A stretch of 64,000 bases of DNA from Streptomyces yatensis (GCF_018069625.1 NZ_CP072941.1:6882001-6946000); one strand, 5' to 3'. Shown: positions 1-11,590, numbered from the stretch's first letter. Numbers and translations are program-made. The notes: generated from the letters alone by a model not told the origin.

Positions 1-2
1 CG

Positions 3-1802
3 CACATCGACCACGGCAAGTCGACGCTCGCCGACCGCATGCTCCAGCTGACCGGTGTGGTTGATCAGCGGCAGATGCGCTCGCAGTACCTCGACCGCAT
101 GGACATCGAGCGCGAACGCGGCATCACGATCAAGTCCCAGGCGGTCCGGCTGCCCTGGGCGCCGACGAAGGACGAGGGCGGCGAGCCGGCCACCCATATC
201 CTCAACATGATCGACACCCCCGGCCATGTCGACTTCACCTATGAGGTCTCGCGCTCCCTCGCCGCCTGTGAGGGCTGCATCCTGCTGGTCGACGCGGCCC
301 AGGGCATTGAGGCCCAGACCCTCGCCAACCTCTATCTGGCGATGGAGAACGACCTCACGATCATCCCGGTCCTCAACAAGATCGACCTGCCCGCCGCCCA
401 GCCCGAGAAGTACGCCGCCGAGCTGGCCCACCTCATCGGCTGCGACGCCTCCGACGTGCTCAGGGTCTCCGCGAAGACCGGCGAGGGCGTGGCCGAGCTG
501 CTGAACCGGGTCGTCGAGCTCGTTCCGTCCCCGGTGGGCGTCCATGACGCCCCCGCCCGGGCAATGATCTTCGACTCCGTCTATGACGCCTACCGGGGCG
601 TGGTGACCTATGTGAAGGTCGTCGACGGCACGCTCAGCAAGCGCGAGCGGATCAAGATGATGTCCACCGGCGCCGCCCATGAGCTGCTGGAGATCGGCAC
701 CAACTCCCCGGAGATGACCCCCGCCGACGGGCTGTCCGTGGGCGAGGTGGGCTATCTGATCACCGGCGTGAAGGATGTCCGCCAGTCCAAGGTCGGTGAC
801 ACGATCACCCAGGTCACCCGGGGTGCGCAGGAGGCTCTGGGCGGTTACAAGGACCCGAAGCCGATGGTGTTCTCGGGGCTGTATCCGCTGGACGGCTCCG
901 ACTACCCGGAGCTGCGCGAGGCGCTGGACAAGCTGCAGCTCAACGATGCCGCGCTGGTCTATGAACCGGAGACCTCGGCCGCTCTCGGCTTCGGCTTCCG
1001 CGTCGGCTTCCTCGGGCTGCTGCACCTGGAGGTCATCCGTGAGCGCCTGGAGCGCGAATTCAATCTCGATCTGATCGCCACCGCACCCAATGTGGTCTAC
1101 CGGGTGGAGATGGAGGACGGCAGCGAGCACACGGTGACCAACCCCAGCGAGTTCCCCGTGGGCAAGATCGACACGGTGCACGAGCCGGTCGTCCGGGGCA
1201 CCATCCTCGCCCCGAGCGAGTTCATCGGCGCGATCATGGAGCTGTGCCAGAACCGCCGCGGGGTGCTGCTCGGCATGGACTACCTCTCCGAGGACCGGGT
1301 CGAGATCCGCTACACCCTGCCGCTGGCCGAGGTCGTCTTCGACTTCTTCGACCAGCTGAAGTCCAAGACCCGTGGCTATGCCTCGCTGGACTACGAGCCC
1401 ACCGGTGAGCAGACCTCGGACCTGGTCAAGGTCGACATCCTGCTGCACGGCGACAAGGTGGACGCGTTCTCGGCGATCACCCACAAGGACAAGGCGTACG
1501 CGTACGGCGTCCGGCTCGTCGCCAAGCTGCGCGAGCTCATCCCGCGGCAGAACTTCGAGGTGCCCATCCAGGCGGCCATCGGCTCCCGGGTCATCGCCCG
1601 TGAGACGGTCCGTGCCATCCGTAAGGACGTCCTCGCCAAGTGCTACGGCGGTGACATCTCCCGTAAGCGGAAGCTGCTGGAGAAGCAGAAGGAGGGCAAG
1701 AAGCGGATGAAGATGGTCGGCAACGTGGAGGTCCCGCAGGAGGCCTTCATCGCGGTGCTGTCCTCCGACTCCGACGGTAAGGACGCCAAGGCGAAGAAGT
1801 AG
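3..1802 (+). CDS. lepA: Elongation factor 4 (LepA), 5' end outside window
   Basis: Ribosome-bound translational GTPase that promotes back-translocation and supports ribosome function under stress. The open frame runs into the left edge, beginning [13 protein letters not shown], which is the end of the G1 loop, so the true start lies upstream. G3 (DTPGHVDF) and G4 (NKID) follow, then the EF-Tu domain 2, EF-G domain III/V folds and the LepA-specific C-terminal domain ([17 protein letters not shown] near the end). There is no EF-G domain IV, which separates it from FusA. The frame is intact to the stop and a hairpin follows. Family assignment is secure. Confidence 0.97.
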   Translation, partial: HIDHGKSTLADRMLQLTGVVDQRQMRSQYLDRMDIERERGITIKSQAVRLPWAPTKDEGGEPATHILNMIDTPGHVDFTYEVSRSLAACEGCILLVDAAQGIEAQTLANLYLAMENDLTIIPVLNKIDLPAAQPEKYAAELAHLIGCDASDVLRVSAKTGEGVAELLNRVVELVPSPVGVHDAPARAMIFDSVYDAYRGVVTYVKVVDGTLSKRERIKMMSTGAAHELLEIGTNSPEMTPADGLSVGEVGYLITGVKDVRQSKVGDTITQVTRGAQEALGGYKDPKPMVFSGLYPLDGSDYPELREALDKLQLNDAALVYEPETSAALGFGFRVGFLGLLHLEVIRERLEREFNLDLIATAPNVVYRVEMEDGSEHTVTNPSEFPVGKIDTVHEPVVRGTILAPSEFIGAIMELCQNRRGVLLGMDYLSEDRVEIRYTLPLAEVVFDFFDQLKSKTRGYASLDYEPTGEQTSDLVKVDILLHGDKVDAFSAITHKDKAYAYGVRLVAKLRELIPRQNFEVPIQAAIGSRVIARETVRAIRKDVLAKCYGGDISRKRKLLEKQKEGKKRMKMVGNVEVPQEAFIAVLSSDSDGKDAKAKK

Positions 1803-1808
1803 CGGCCG

Positions 1809-1837
1809 CCCCGGGCAGGCGCGGAGCCCTGTCGGGG
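1809..1837 (+). terminator. Hairpin after lepA
   Basis: CCCCG-gg-CAGG pairs with CCTG-t-CGGGG around an 8-nt loop, 6 bases after the lepA stop. There is no U tract, as is usual for Streptomyces terminators. Confidence 0.45.
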
Positions 1838-1957
1838 GTGAGGGCGGAGCCCACGGAACGCGTGTGGTCAGCGGGCCTGGCGTGAAGGTTGCGCCGGGCC
1901 TGCTGTGTGTGGGGGAACCTCTTGGCCATCTCGTGAGAACAACGTGACGCGGACCCC

Positions 1958-2014
1958 TTACGCCGTAAGGATTCGGCCCCTACTCTGATCACCACTCGAA
2001 GGTTACTCGCGAGT
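1958..2014 (+). promoter_or_regulatory. fadD promoter with palindromic operator
   Basis: A -35-like TTACGC (1958-1963) and -10-like TACTCT (1981-1986) are 17 bases apart. The -35 lies inside the inverted repeat CCTTACG-C-CGTAAGG (1956-1970). Downstream, at about +12, sits the perfect palindrome ACTCGCGAGT (2005-2014), flanked by GTT and CAAC so that it approaches GTTACTCGCGAGTAAC. Such sites before acyl-CoA genes typically bind TetR-family repressors. The regulator is not in the window; its identity is inference. Confidence 0.5.
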
Positions 2015-2047
2015 CAACAAGCAATGAGGCGGGCCCCGGAGGATGCC

Positions 2048-3937
<1,890 letters not shown>

Positions 3938-4122
3938 CGGGCAAGCATACGACCCCGCACCGGATTTCAGGTTGACCGGCCCGCCGGACACATGAATTTT
4001 CCCCTTATCGCGGTTCACTTGCGTAACCCGGTGCATATGAGGACGCTCCGTCTGTCACTCTGTCCGTGCCGGATACGGTTACGGATACGGCGTTATGACG
4101 GAGCTTCTTCAGGAGCCGCACA

Positions 4123-6222
4123 GTGGGGACGTCATCTTCTGCCACTTCTGGTGGGTCGGTTGAGGGCGGTGGGGTTGTTCTACCGGTCGGGGGTGGGGTT
4201 GGCCCCGTTCGTACCAGTGCCTCGGCACGCGTCAGCCTGCCCGGCACTCCGCTCGCGGCCTCGGCCGCCCGCCGGTTCGTCCGTGCCGCCCTCGCCGACT
4301 GGGCCGCGCTCGAGGTCCCGGCCGCCGACCGGGTCACCGACCGGGTCGCGGACGAGGCCATACTGCTGGTGAGCGAGCTGGTCACCAACGCGGTGGTGCA
4401 CGCCGGCACCGCCGTCGAGGTGAGCTGTGCGCTCGATGTGTCGGACCGCGAGGGCGAACCGCCGTCCCTGGTGGTGGAGGTGACCGATCACCATCCCACC
4501 CGGGTGGTGCGCGGCGATCCGCCGGATCCGGACGAGCGGCCGGAGTGCGCCGGTGGCCACGGACTGCGGCTGGTGGCCGAGATCGCCGAGTCCTGGGGGA
4601 CGACCTACCGGCGGGCGACCAAGTCGGTGTGGTTCCAGATGGCGGTGGCGCCCACGGGCGCGGCCACCACGGGGGCGGGCGCCATGGGCTCGGCCTTCAT
4701 GGACGCCGCGGCCGCCATGGACCCGGCGGCCGCCACCGTGGCCGAGCCCGAGGGCGGGTTCGGCGCGGGCGCCGTCCGCGAGGGCCTGGGCCCCGTCCCC
4801 GAGGGCGCGGGAGTCGTCTGTGAAGGCCGTAAGGAGGCCGTCGAGATCGTCGCGCCCGCGCCGGGCCGCGCCCCCGTCCGCGTGGACCCCGACTGGATCC
4901 AGCGCGGCGCGCTCTCCTTCCTCGCCGAGGCGTCCGACCTGCTGGCCGGGCAGTTCGACGAGGACATGGTGACCTCGCTGGCCGGACAGCTGCTGGTGCC
5001 CCGGCTCGCCGACTGGTGCGCGATCTGGCTCGACTCCACGAGCGGCCCGCCGCGGCTGGCCCGGGTCTGGCACGCCAGCGAGGGGCGCATCGAGGGCCTG
5101 CGGCGGGTGCTGGAGAAGGAGCCGCCCCAGGTGCCCGCCGCCGTCCGCGGCAGCGCCGTGGAGTGGCCCTGGCCGGCCGACCCCGCGGCGTACGGGCCCG
5201 GCGGCGCGGCCCTCGCCTGCCGGCTGGTCGCGGGCGGCCGCGCGCTCGGCACGCTGCTGCTCGGGCGGGCCGGGCTGGTGCGGATGCCGGCCGAAGCGGT
5301 CGGCCTGGTCGAGGACTTCGCCCGCCGCGTCGCCCTGGCGCTCGCCTCCGCCCGCCGCTACACCCGGCAGGCGACCATCAGCCGGGTGCTGCAGCGCGGG
5401 CTGCTGCCGTCCGTCATCCCGCGCATCCCCGGCGTCGAGTCGGCGGTCGTGTACGAGCCGACCGGCGACATCTCGGCCGGGGGCGACTTCTACGACGTCT
5501 TCCCGGCCGGTGACGGCCGCTGGTGCTTCGTCCTGGGCGACGTCTGCGGAAACGGCCCGGAGGCGGCCGTGGTGACCGGCCTCGTCCGGCCCTGGCTGCG
5601 GCTGCTCGCCCGCGAGGGATACGGCGTGGGAGAGGTCCTGGACCGGCTCAACCAGCTCCTGGGCGAGGAGGCGGTGGAACAGGCGGTCGAGGGCGCCGCG
5701 GAGGCCGTGGCGGCCGGTGTGGAGGCCGTGGGAGGCCCCGCCGGGGTCGTGGAGCTGATGGACGGCGGCCTGGTCGGCACGGGCCTCCCGGCCGGCGGCG
5801 GGGTCGCGCGGTTCCTGTCGCTGCTGTACGGGGAGCTGGAGCCGCTGGGCGAGGGCGAAGGGGTGCGTTGCACGCTGGCCAGCGCGGGGCATCCGCTGCC
5901 GCTGGTGCTGCGGCCCGAGGGCGAGGTGCGGACCGTCGCGGCGCCGCAGATACTGCTGGGCGTTGTGGACGATGTGACGTACGAGAGTGAATCGTTCGAT
6001 CTGGCGCCCGGGGAAACGCTGCTCTGTGTGACGGACGGGGTGACGGAGCACCGATCCGGCGACCGGCAGTTCGACGACGAGGACGGTCTGGCGGCGGCGT
6101 TCGCGCTGTGCGCGGGGCTGAGCGCGCGGGAGGTCGCGGAGCGGGTGCGGCAGGCGGTGGACGAGTTCGCGGCGGAGCCTCCGGACGACGATCTGGCGAT
6201 GCTGGTCCTGAAGGTGGTCTAG
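4123..6222 (+). CDS. ATPase-GAF-PP2C/SpoIIE-type serine phosphatase
   Basis: Likely a cytoplasmic partner-switching regulator that combines an anti-sigma-like kinase domain with a phosphatase for anti-sigma-antagonists. Of 699 residues, about 35-175 form a GHKL ATPase (N-box SELVTNAVVHA near 84, G2 GGHGLRLV near 144). Residues about 260-415 look like a GAF sensor, and about 417-699 form a SpoIIE/PP2C phosphatase with GGDFYD near 453, GDVCGNG near 472 and a final PDDDLAMLVL. A Gly/Ala/Glu-rich linker (about 175-255) joins the first two. The GTG start has AGGAG 7 bases upstream. Kinase and phosphatase in one chain are common in Streptomyces. The partner is not encoded nearby. Confidence 0.88.
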   Translation: MGTSSSATSGGSVEGGGVVLPVGGGVGPVRTSASARVSLPGTPLAASAARRFVRAALADWAALEVPAADRVTDRVADEAILLVSELVTNAVVHAGTAVEVSCALDVSDREGEPPSLVVEVTDHHPTRVVRGDPPDPDERPECAGGHGLRLVAEIAESWGTTYRRATKSVWFQMAVAPTGAATTGAGAMGSAFMDAAAAMDPAAATVAEPEGGFGAGAVREGLGPVPEGAGVVCEGRKEAVEIVAPAPGRAPVRVDPDWIQRGALSFLAEASDLLAGQFDEDMVTSLAGQLLVPRLADWCAIWLDSTSGPPRLARVWHASEGRIEGLRRVLEKEPPQVPAAVRGSAVEWPWPADPAAYGPGGAALACRLVAGGRALGTLLLGRAGLVRMPAEAVGLVEDFARRVALALASARRYTRQATISRVLQRGLLPSVIPRIPGVESAVVYEPTGDISAGGDFYDVFPAGDGRWCFVLGDVCGNGPEAAVVTGLVRPWLRLLAREGYGVGEVLDRLNQLLGEEAVEQAVEGAAEAVAAGVEAVGGPAGVVELMDGGLVGTGLPAGGGVARFLSLLYGELEPLGEGEGVRCTLASAGHPLPLVLRPEGEVRTVAAPQILLGVVDDVTYESESFDLAPGETLLCVTDGVTEHRSGDRQFDDEDGLAAAFALCAGLSAREVAERVRQAVDEFAAEPPDDDLAMLVLKVV

Positions 6223-6312
6223 GCGGGTCTAGGCGCCGTCCGGCGAGGCCCCGCCGGACGGGCCCGGGCGGGGCCCCGCGCCTCGTGGTCCTGGGTCGCG
6301 CGGGCCGTGACG

Positions 6313-6318
6313 GACAAT
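6313..6318 (+). promoter_or_regulatory. -10 element of leaderless hemW promoter
   Basis: GACAAT lies 6 bases before the ATG at 6325, the spacing expected if transcription starts at the start codon. No -35 is convincing. Confidence 0.4.
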
Positions 6319-6324
6319 GGGGGC

Positions 6325-7557
6325 ATGCCTTCCGTACTGCCAGATGGTGAGCCCATGCCCGAGGACGGCGCACTGCCCGCGACCGCTTTGGCGGGGGCGG
6401 AGCGGCGGCCGCTGGGGTTCTATCTGCATGTGCCGTACTGCGCCAGCCGCTGCGGCTACTGCGACTTCAACACCTACACCGCCAGTGAGCTGCGCGGCTC
6501 CGGCGGTGTGCTCGCCTCGCGGGACAACTACGCCGAGCAGGTCGTCGAGGAGGTGCGGCTGGCGCGGAAGGTGCTGGGCGACGACCCGCGGCCCGTGGAG
6601 ACCGTCTTCGTCGGCGGCGGGACCCCGACCCTGCTCGCCGCGGCGGACCTCGGGCGGATGCTCGGGGCGATCCGGGAGGAGTTCGGGCTGGCCGAGGGCG
6701 TCGAGGTCACGACCGAGGCGAATCCGGAGTCGGTCGATCCGCGCTATCTGGCGGAGCTGCGGGAGGCGGGTTTCAACCGGATCTCCTTCGGGATGCAGAG
6801 CGCCCGGCAGCACGTCCTGAAGGTGCTGGACCGCACCCATACCCCCGGGCGGCCGGAGGCCTGCGTGGCCGAGGCGCGGGCGGCCGGGTTCGACCATGTG
6901 AACCTGGACCTGATCTACGGGACGCCGGGGGAGAGCGACGCGGACTGGCGGGCCTCCCTGGAGGCGGCGCTCGGGGCGGGGCCGGACCATGTGTCGGCGT
7001 ATGCGCTGATCGTGGAGGAGGGCACCCAGCTGGCGCGGCGGATCCGACGCGGCGAGGTTCCGATGACCGACGACGATGTGCACGCGGACCGCTATCTGAT
7101 CGCCGAGGAGATCCTTTCGGCCGCCGGCTTCGCCTGGTACGAGGTCTCCAACTGGGCCACCTCGCCCGCCGGCCGCTGCCGGCACAACGAGCTGTACTGG
7201 CGCGGCGCCGACTGGTGGGGCGCCGGCCCCGGCGCGCACAGCCATGTGGGCGGCGTGCGGTGGTGGAACGTGAAGCACCCCGGGGCGTACGCACAGGCCC
7301 TCGGCGAGGGCAGGTCGCCCGGCGCCGGCCGGGAGCTGCTGACCGCCGAGGAGCGCCGGGTGGAGCGGATCCTGCTGGAGCTGCGGCTGGTCGAGGGCTG
7401 CCCGCTGGAGCTGCTGCGCCCGGCCGGGGCGGCGGCCGCGGCACGGGCGCTGGAGGACGGCCTGCTGGACCCGGAGCCGTACGGACGGGGGCGGGCCGTG
7501 CTCACGCTGCGCGGGCGGCTGCTGGCGGACGCGGTGGTGCGCGACCTGGTCGACTGA
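6325..7557 (+). CDS. hemW: Radical SAM heme chaperone HemW (coproporphyrinogen oxidase-like)
   Basis: About 410 residues. The radical SAM cluster motif PYCASRCGYC (CxxxCxxC) is at residues 37-46 and is followed by DFNTY, typical of HemN/HemW. The shorter N-terminus lacks the extra cysteine arrangement of true HemN, so a heme chaperone role is more likely than oxygen-independent coproporphyrinogen oxidation. VFVGGGTPT and the C-terminal HemN-C-like region (PGAHSHVGGVRWWNVKHP) are present. The ATG at 6325 gives the usual MPSVLPDGEP start. An upstream in-frame GTG at 6307 overlaps the predicted -10 box and is less likely. The position next to hrcA-dnaJ is the normal actinobacterial context. Confidence 0.9.
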   Translation: MPSVLPDGEPMPEDGALPATALAGAERRPLGFYLHVPYCASRCGYCDFNTYTASELRGSGGVLASRDNYAEQVVEEVRLARKVLGDDPRPVETVFVGGGTPTLLAAADLGRMLGAIREEFGLAEGVEVTTEANPESVDPRYLAELREAGFNRISFGMQSARQHVLKVLDRTHTPGRPEACVAEARAAGFDHVNLDLIYGTPGESDADWRASLEAALGAGPDHVSAYALIVEEGTQLARRIRRGEVPMTDDDVHADRYLIAEEILSAAGFAWYEVSNWATSPAGRCRHNELYWRGADWWGAGPGAHSHVGGVRWWNVKHPGAYAQALGEGRSPGAGRELLTAEERRVERILLELRLVEGCPLELLRPAGAAAAARALEDGLLDPEPYGRGRAVLTLRGRLLADAVVRDLVD

Positions 7558-7568
7558 GACGGGAGCCG

Positions 7569-8390
7569 TCAGCCCAGCGGGGCCGTCACGAAGTCGATCA
7601 GCTCCTCCACCCGCCCCAGGAGCTCCGGCTGGAGGTCCTTGTAGGAGTGGACCGAGGACAGGATCCGCTGCCAGGCGGCCCCGGTGTTCTCCGGCCAGCC
7701 CAGGGCGCGGCAGACGCCCTTCTTCCAGTCCTGGCCGTGCGGCACCGTCGGCCAGGCCGGGATGCCGACGGAGGACGGCTTCACGGCCTCCCAGATGTCG
7801 ATGTAGGGGTGGCCGAGGACCAGCACATGCTCGCCGGTGACCTGTGCGGCGATCCGGGACTCCTTGGAGCCCGTGACCAGATGGTCGACGAGGACGCCGA
7901 GCCGGGCGTCCGGGCCGGGGGAGAAGTCGTCGACGATGGCGGGCAGGTCGTCGACGCCCTCCAGGTACTCCACGACGACGCCCTCGATGCGCAGATCGTC
8001 GCCCCAGACCCGCTCCACCAGCTCCGCGTCATGGCGCCCCTCGACATAGATGCGCCCCGCGCGGGCGACCCTCGCGCGCGCTCCCGGAACGGCGATCGAC
8101 CCCGAGGCGGTGCGCTGGGGCGCGCTGGGGGCCGCCGCGCGCGGGCGTACGAGGGTGACGACACGCCCTTCGAGCAGAAAACCGCGCGGCTCCATGGGGA
8201 AGACGCGATGTTTGCCGAAGCGGTCCTCCAGAGTGACCGTGGGGCCCTGGGCGGTCTTCTCGCAGCGGATCACGGCGCCGCAGAAGCCGGTGGTGACCTC
8301 CTCCACGACGAGGTCCGGTTCGGCGGGGACCTCGGGGGCGGGCCGCTGCCGCTTCCAGGGCGGGGTCAGGTCCGGGTCGTACTGTCGCAT
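7569..8390 (-). CDS. DUF3097 family protein
   Basis: Conserved actinobacterial protein of 273 residues and unknown function. The N-terminus is basic and proline-rich (PPWKRQRP). The middle has a pattern reminiscent of a TOPRIM-like nucleotidyl fold: RIYVEGRHDAELVERVWGDD with a conserved Glu, then GVLVDHLV with an Asp. The likeness is my reading, not a database result. It converges on hemW with 11 bases between the stops. The start at 8390 has no ribosome site but has TATCGT 7 bases upstream on the minus strand, which suggests a leaderless message. Confidence 0.85.
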   Translation of the reverse strand: MRQYDPDLTPPWKRQRPAPEVPAEPDLVVEEVTTGFCGAVIRCEKTAQGPTVTLEDRFGKHRVFPMEPRGFLLEGRVVTLVRPRAAAPSAPQRTASGSIAVPGARARVARAGRIYVEGRHDAELVERVWGDDLRIEGVVVEYLEGVDDLPAIVDDFSPGPDARLGVLVDHLVTGSKESRIAAQVTGEHVLVLGHPYIDIWEAVKPSSVGIPAWPTVPHGQDWKKGVCRALGWPENTGAAWQRILSSVHSYKDLQPELLGRVEELIDFVTAPLG

Positions 8391-8397
8391 CCGGATG

Positions 8398-8403
8398 ACG
8401 ATA
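8398..8403 (-). promoter_or_regulatory. -10 element of leaderless DUF3097 promoter
   Basis: TATCGT on the minus strand (TAnnnT consensus) is 7 bases before the ATG whose first base is 8390. Confidence 0.45.
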
Positions 8404-8510
8404 GCGCGCGACGGCCGCCCGCTCCGGTCGTGCGGACGACTAGGTGGACGCCTAGGGAGCGCCCAGTTGGGCCACCGGGTGAACGCCCGGAGGGAGGGCT
8501 GGGCGGACGC

Positions 8511-9233
8511 CTAGCGGGACACGCCGAAGCGGGCCGCCAATTCATCACGTTGGGCGCGCACGAACCCGGCGTCCACGACCGAGCCGTGCCCCGGGACGTA
8601 CCGCGCGTCCGGGCCGCCGAGGGCGAGCAGCCGGTCGAGGGCGGCGGGCCAGCGGCCGGGGATCGCGTCGGGCCCGGCCTGCGGCGTGCCGGACTCCTCC
8701 ACCAGATCGCCGCAGAAGACCACCTCGGGCCGGCCGGGCACCAGAACGGCCAGGTCATGGGCGGTGTGGCCGGGCCCCACATTGGCCAGCAGCACCTGCC
8801 GGTCACCCAGGTCCAAGGTGAGCTCCCCGGAGACCAGGTGGTGCGGGCCCACCAGATGGTCCACGGCCTCGGTGGCGGCGTCGCGGTCCACCCCGTGGCG
8901 CATCGCGTCCTCGCGCAGTGCCTCCCGCTCCCGGCGCAGCAGCTCGTCCATGCCCGTGGCCCCGTACACCTGGCAGCCCGCGAAGGCGGCCGAGCCCAGG
9001 ACGTGGTCGAAGTGCGGATGGGTGAGCGCGATCCGGGTGGGGCGGCGGCCGGTCAGCCGGGTGATCTCGGCGCGCAGCTCGGCCCCGGCGCGCAGGGTCG
9101 CGCCGGTGTCCACGACGAGGATGTCGGTCCGGCCGACGACCACGCCGACCGTCTCGTCCCACTCCGGCAGCCGACGGCGGGCCACACCGGGCGCGAGCCG
9201 CTCCCAGCCTGCCTCTTCCCAACACGTCTCCAT
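8511..9233 (-). CDS. MBL-fold metallo-hydrolase
   Basis: A 240-residue metallo-beta-lactamase-fold hydrolase. The metal site HPHFDH is at residues 72-77 (H72, H74, D76, H77). Further ligands are expected in GPGHTAHD and in the late VPGHGSVVD, and VFCGDLVEES supplies the bridging Asp region. No signal peptide is visible, so it is cytoplasmic. The substrate cannot be inferred; the family covers glyoxalase-II-like thioesters, lactones and others. The gene is on the minus strand, upstream of DUF3097 and divergent from hrcA. TAGCGT lies 6 bases before the ATG, so a leaderless start is likely. Confidence 0.85.
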   Translation of the reverse strand: METCWEEAGWERLAPGVARRRLPEWDETVGVVVGRTDILVVDTGATLRAGAELRAEITRLTGRRPTRIALTHPHFDHVLGSAAFAGCQVYGATGMDELLRREREALREDAMRHGVDRDAATEAVDHLVGPHHLVSGELTLDLGDRQVLLANVGPGHTAHDLAVLVPGRPEVVFCGDLVEESGTPQAGPDAIPGRWPAALDRLLALGGPDARYVPGHGSVVDAGFVRAQRDELAARFGVSR

Positions 9234-9239
9234 ACCGCG

Positions 9240-9245
9240 ACGCTA
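9240..9245 (-). promoter_or_regulatory. -10 element of leaderless MBL gene promoter
   Basis: TAGCGT on the minus strand, 6 bases from the start codon at 9233, fits TAnnnT. Confidence 0.4.
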
Positions 9246-9286
9246 GCTCAACGGGGATGGGGGAGAGTTGCTGCCAGCGGCGGCTC

Positions 9287-9317
9287 TTGCCCATGCCACC
9301 GCACCCCGCCGTACACT
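9287..9317 (+). promoter_or_regulatory. hrcA-dnaJ promoter
   Basis: TTGCCC (9287-9292) and TACACT (9312-9317) are separated by 19 bases, just upstream of the CIRCE operator. The -10 is good; the spacing is long. Confidence 0.45.
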
Positions 9318-9329
9318 GGCGGAGGGGTT

Positions 9330-9356
9330 CTGGCACTCGTGCCCGGTGAGTGCCAG
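9330..9356 (+). promoter_or_regulatory. CIRCE operator (HrcA binding site)
   Basis: CTGGCACTC-N9-GAGTGCCAG is a perfect 9-bp inverted repeat with the canonical 9-base spacer. It differs from the TTAGCACTC consensus only at the outer bases. It lies about 13-39 bases after the -10, so HrcA would block initiation or clearance of its own operon. Confidence 0.93.
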
Positions 9357-9397
9357 GCGGACGACCTGATGAGACCGCTGGACTGGAGGTGCGCGGG

Positions 9398-10414
9398 GTG
9401 CTCAGCGAACGCAGACTCGAGGTGCTGCGTGCCATTGTCCAGGACTATGTGGGGACGGAGGAGCCGGTCGGCTCCAAGGCGCTCACCGAGCGGCACCGGC
9501 TGGGGGTCTCCCCGGCCACGGTGCGTAATGACATGGCCGCTCTGGAGGACGAGGGGTTCATCGCCCAGCCGCATACGAGCGCCGGGCGGATCCCCACCGA
9601 CAAGGGCTATCGCCTCTTCGTGGACAAGCTGGCGGGAGTGAAGCCGCTGTCCAGCCCGGAGCGGCGGGCCATTCAGAACTTCCTGGACGGCGCGGTCGAC
9701 CTCGATGACGTGGTGGGCCGCACGGTCCGGCTGCTGGCGCAGCTGACCCGGCAGGTGGCGGTGGTGCAGTATCCGTCGCTGACCCGCTCGACGGTGCGCC
9801 ATGTGGAGCTGCTGCCGCTGGCCACGGCCCGGGTGATGCTGGTGCTGATCACGGACACCGGCCGGGTGGAGCAGCGCATGGTGGACTGCCCCACTCCGAT
9901 CACCGAGGACTCGCTGGCCGATCTGCGCGCCCGGCTCAACAGCCGGGTCGTGGGTCGGCGTTTCGCGGATGTGCCGCAGTTGGTGCAGGATCTTCCGGAG
10001 TCCTTCGAACAGGAGGACCGGGGGACCGTCTCGATCGTGCTGTCGACCTTGCTCGAGACGCTGGTGGAGGAGACCGAGGAGCGGCTGATGATCGGCGGCA
10101 CCGCGAACCTCACGCGTTTCGTGCATGATTTCCCCCTGACGATCCGGCCCGTCCTGGAGGCACTCGAGGAGCATGTCGTCCTCCTCAAGTTGCTGGGCGA
10201 GGCCAAGGACTCGGGTATGACCGTGCGGATCGGGCATGAGAATGCTCACGAGGGGCTCAACGCCACCTCGGTCGTCGCGGTCGGCTACGGTTCCGGCGAC
10301 GAGGCGGTCGCCAAACTCGGCGTGGTCGGACCGACCCGCATGGACTACCCCGGAACGATGGGAGCGGTACGCGCAGTGGCACGTTACGTCGGACAGATCC
10401 TGGCGGAGTCGTAA
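9398..10414 (+). CDS. hrcA: Heat-inducible transcription repressor HrcA
   Basis: Represses chaperone genes through CIRCE, with activity tuned by GroEL. It has about 338 residues. The N-terminal winged helix ([16 protein letters not shown], then [19 protein letters not shown]) spans roughly 1-75, with the conserved [15 protein letters not shown] following. The C-terminal GAF-like dimer domain ends in [18 protein letters not shown]. The GTG at 9398 has GGAGG 8 bases upstream and gives the usual short N-terminus. A CIRCE site directly upstream indicates autoregulation. dnaJ starts at the base after its stop. Confidence 0.97.
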   Translation: MLSERRLEVLRAIVQDYVGTEEPVGSKALTERHRLGVSPATVRNDMAALEDEGFIAQPHTSAGRIPTDKGYRLFVDKLAGVKPLSSPERRAIQNFLDGAVDLDDVVGRTVRLLAQLTRQVAVVQYPSLTRSTVRHVELLPLATARVMLVLITDTGRVEQRMVDCPTPITEDSLADLRARLNSRVVGRRFADVPQLVQDLPESFEQEDRGTVSIVLSTLLETLVEETEERLMIGGTANLTRFVHDFPLTIRPVLEALEEHVVLLKLLGEAKDSGMTVRIGHENAHEGLNATSVVAVGYGSGDEAVAKLGVVGPTRMDYPGTMGAVRAVARYVGQILAES

Positions 10415-11548
10415 GTGGCGACGGACTACTACGCAGTCCTGGGCGTGCCGCGTGATGCCTCGCAGGACCAGATCAAGAAGGCATTCCGCCGGCTCGCACG
10501 CGAGCTGCATCCGGATGTGAACCCGGATCCGAAGACCCAGGAGCGGTTCAAGGAGATCAACGCCGCTTACGAGGTCTTGTCGGACCCACAGAAGAAGCAG
10601 GTCTACGACCTGGGCGGGGACCCGATGTCCGGGGCCGGCGGCGGTGGCGCCGGAGGCTTCGGCGGGGGCTTCGGCAACTTCTCCGACATCATGGACGCGT
10701 TCTTCGGCACCGCCTCGCAGCGCGGTCCGCGCTCCCGGACCCGGCGCGGTCAGGACGCGATGATCCGTCTGGACGTGGAGCTCAACGAGGCCGCGTTCGG
10801 GACCACCAAGGACATTCAGGTCGACACCGCGGTCGTCTGCACCACGTGCAGCGGCGAGGGCGCGGCGCCGGGCACCTCGGCGCAGACCTGTGACATGTGC
10901 CGTGGCCGCGGTGAGGTCTCCCAGGTGACGCGGTCCTTCCTGGGCCAGGTCATGACCTCGCGGCCGTGCCCCCAGTGCCAGGGCTTCGGCACCGTGGTGC
11001 CGACCCCGTGCCCGGAGTGCGCGGGCGACGGCCGGATCCGCTCGCGGCGCACCCTGACCGTGAAGATCCCCGCCGGTGTGGACAACGGCACCAGGATCCA
11101 GCTGGCCGGTGAGGGCGAGGTCGGACCGGGCGGCGGCCCGGCGGGCGACCTGTATGTGGAGATCCACGAGGTCCCGCACCCGGTCTTCCAGCGGCGCGGC
11201 GACGATATGCACTGCACGGTGACCATCCCGATGACGGCGGCGTCGCTGGGCACCAAGGTGCCGCTGGAGACGCTGGACGGCCTGGAGGAGGTCGACATCC
11301 GGCCCGGCACCCAGTCCGGCCAGTCGATCCCGCTGCACCAGCGCGGCGTCACCCATCTGCGGGGCGGCGGCCGGGGCGACCTGATCGTGCATGTCGAGGT
11401 GACCACCCCGACCAAGCTCGACCCGGAGCAGGAGGAGCTGCTGCGGCGGCTGTCCAAGCTGCGCGGCGAGGAGCGCCCGGTCGGCGAATTCAAGCCCGGG
11501 CAGCAGGGGCTGTTCTCGCGGCTGAAGGACGCGTTCAACGGACGGTGA
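10415..11548 (+). CDS. dnaJ: Chaperone protein DnaJ
   Basis: Hsp40 co-chaperone that delivers clients to DnaK and stimulates its ATPase. Of 377 residues, the J domain (1-70) carries HPD at 32-34. A Gly/Phe-rich linker follows (70-95), then a cysteine-rich zinc domain near 140-205 with four CxxCxGxG-type repeats (CTTCSGEG, CDMCRGRG, CPQCQGFG, CPECAGDG) and two beta-sandwich substrate domains. The GTG start abuts the hrcA stop with no gap, so translation is probably coupled. This is the hrcA-linked second dnaJ typical of actinobacteria, expected to be HrcA-controlled. Confidence 0.97.
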   Translation: MATDYYAVLGVPRDASQDQIKKAFRRLARELHPDVNPDPKTQERFKEINAAYEVLSDPQKKQVYDLGGDPMSGAGGGGAGGFGGGFGNFSDIMDAFFGTASQRGPRSRTRRGQDAMIRLDVELNEAAFGTTKDIQVDTAVVCTTCSGEGAAPGTSAQTCDMCRGRGEVSQVTRSFLGQVMTSRPCPQCQGFGTVVPTPCPECAGDGRIRSRRTLTVKIPAGVDNGTRIQLAGEGEVGPGGGPAGDLYVEIHEVPHPVFQRRGDDMHCTVTIPMTAASLGTKVPLETLDGLEEVDIRPGTQSGQSIPLHQRGVTHLRGGGRGDLIVHVEVTTPTKLDPEQEELLRRLSKLRGEERPVGEFKPGQQGLFSRLKDAFNGR

Positions 11549-11590
11549 TCCGGTGGTGAGCCCTTGTGGAGGGCATGGCACGATGTGGCC

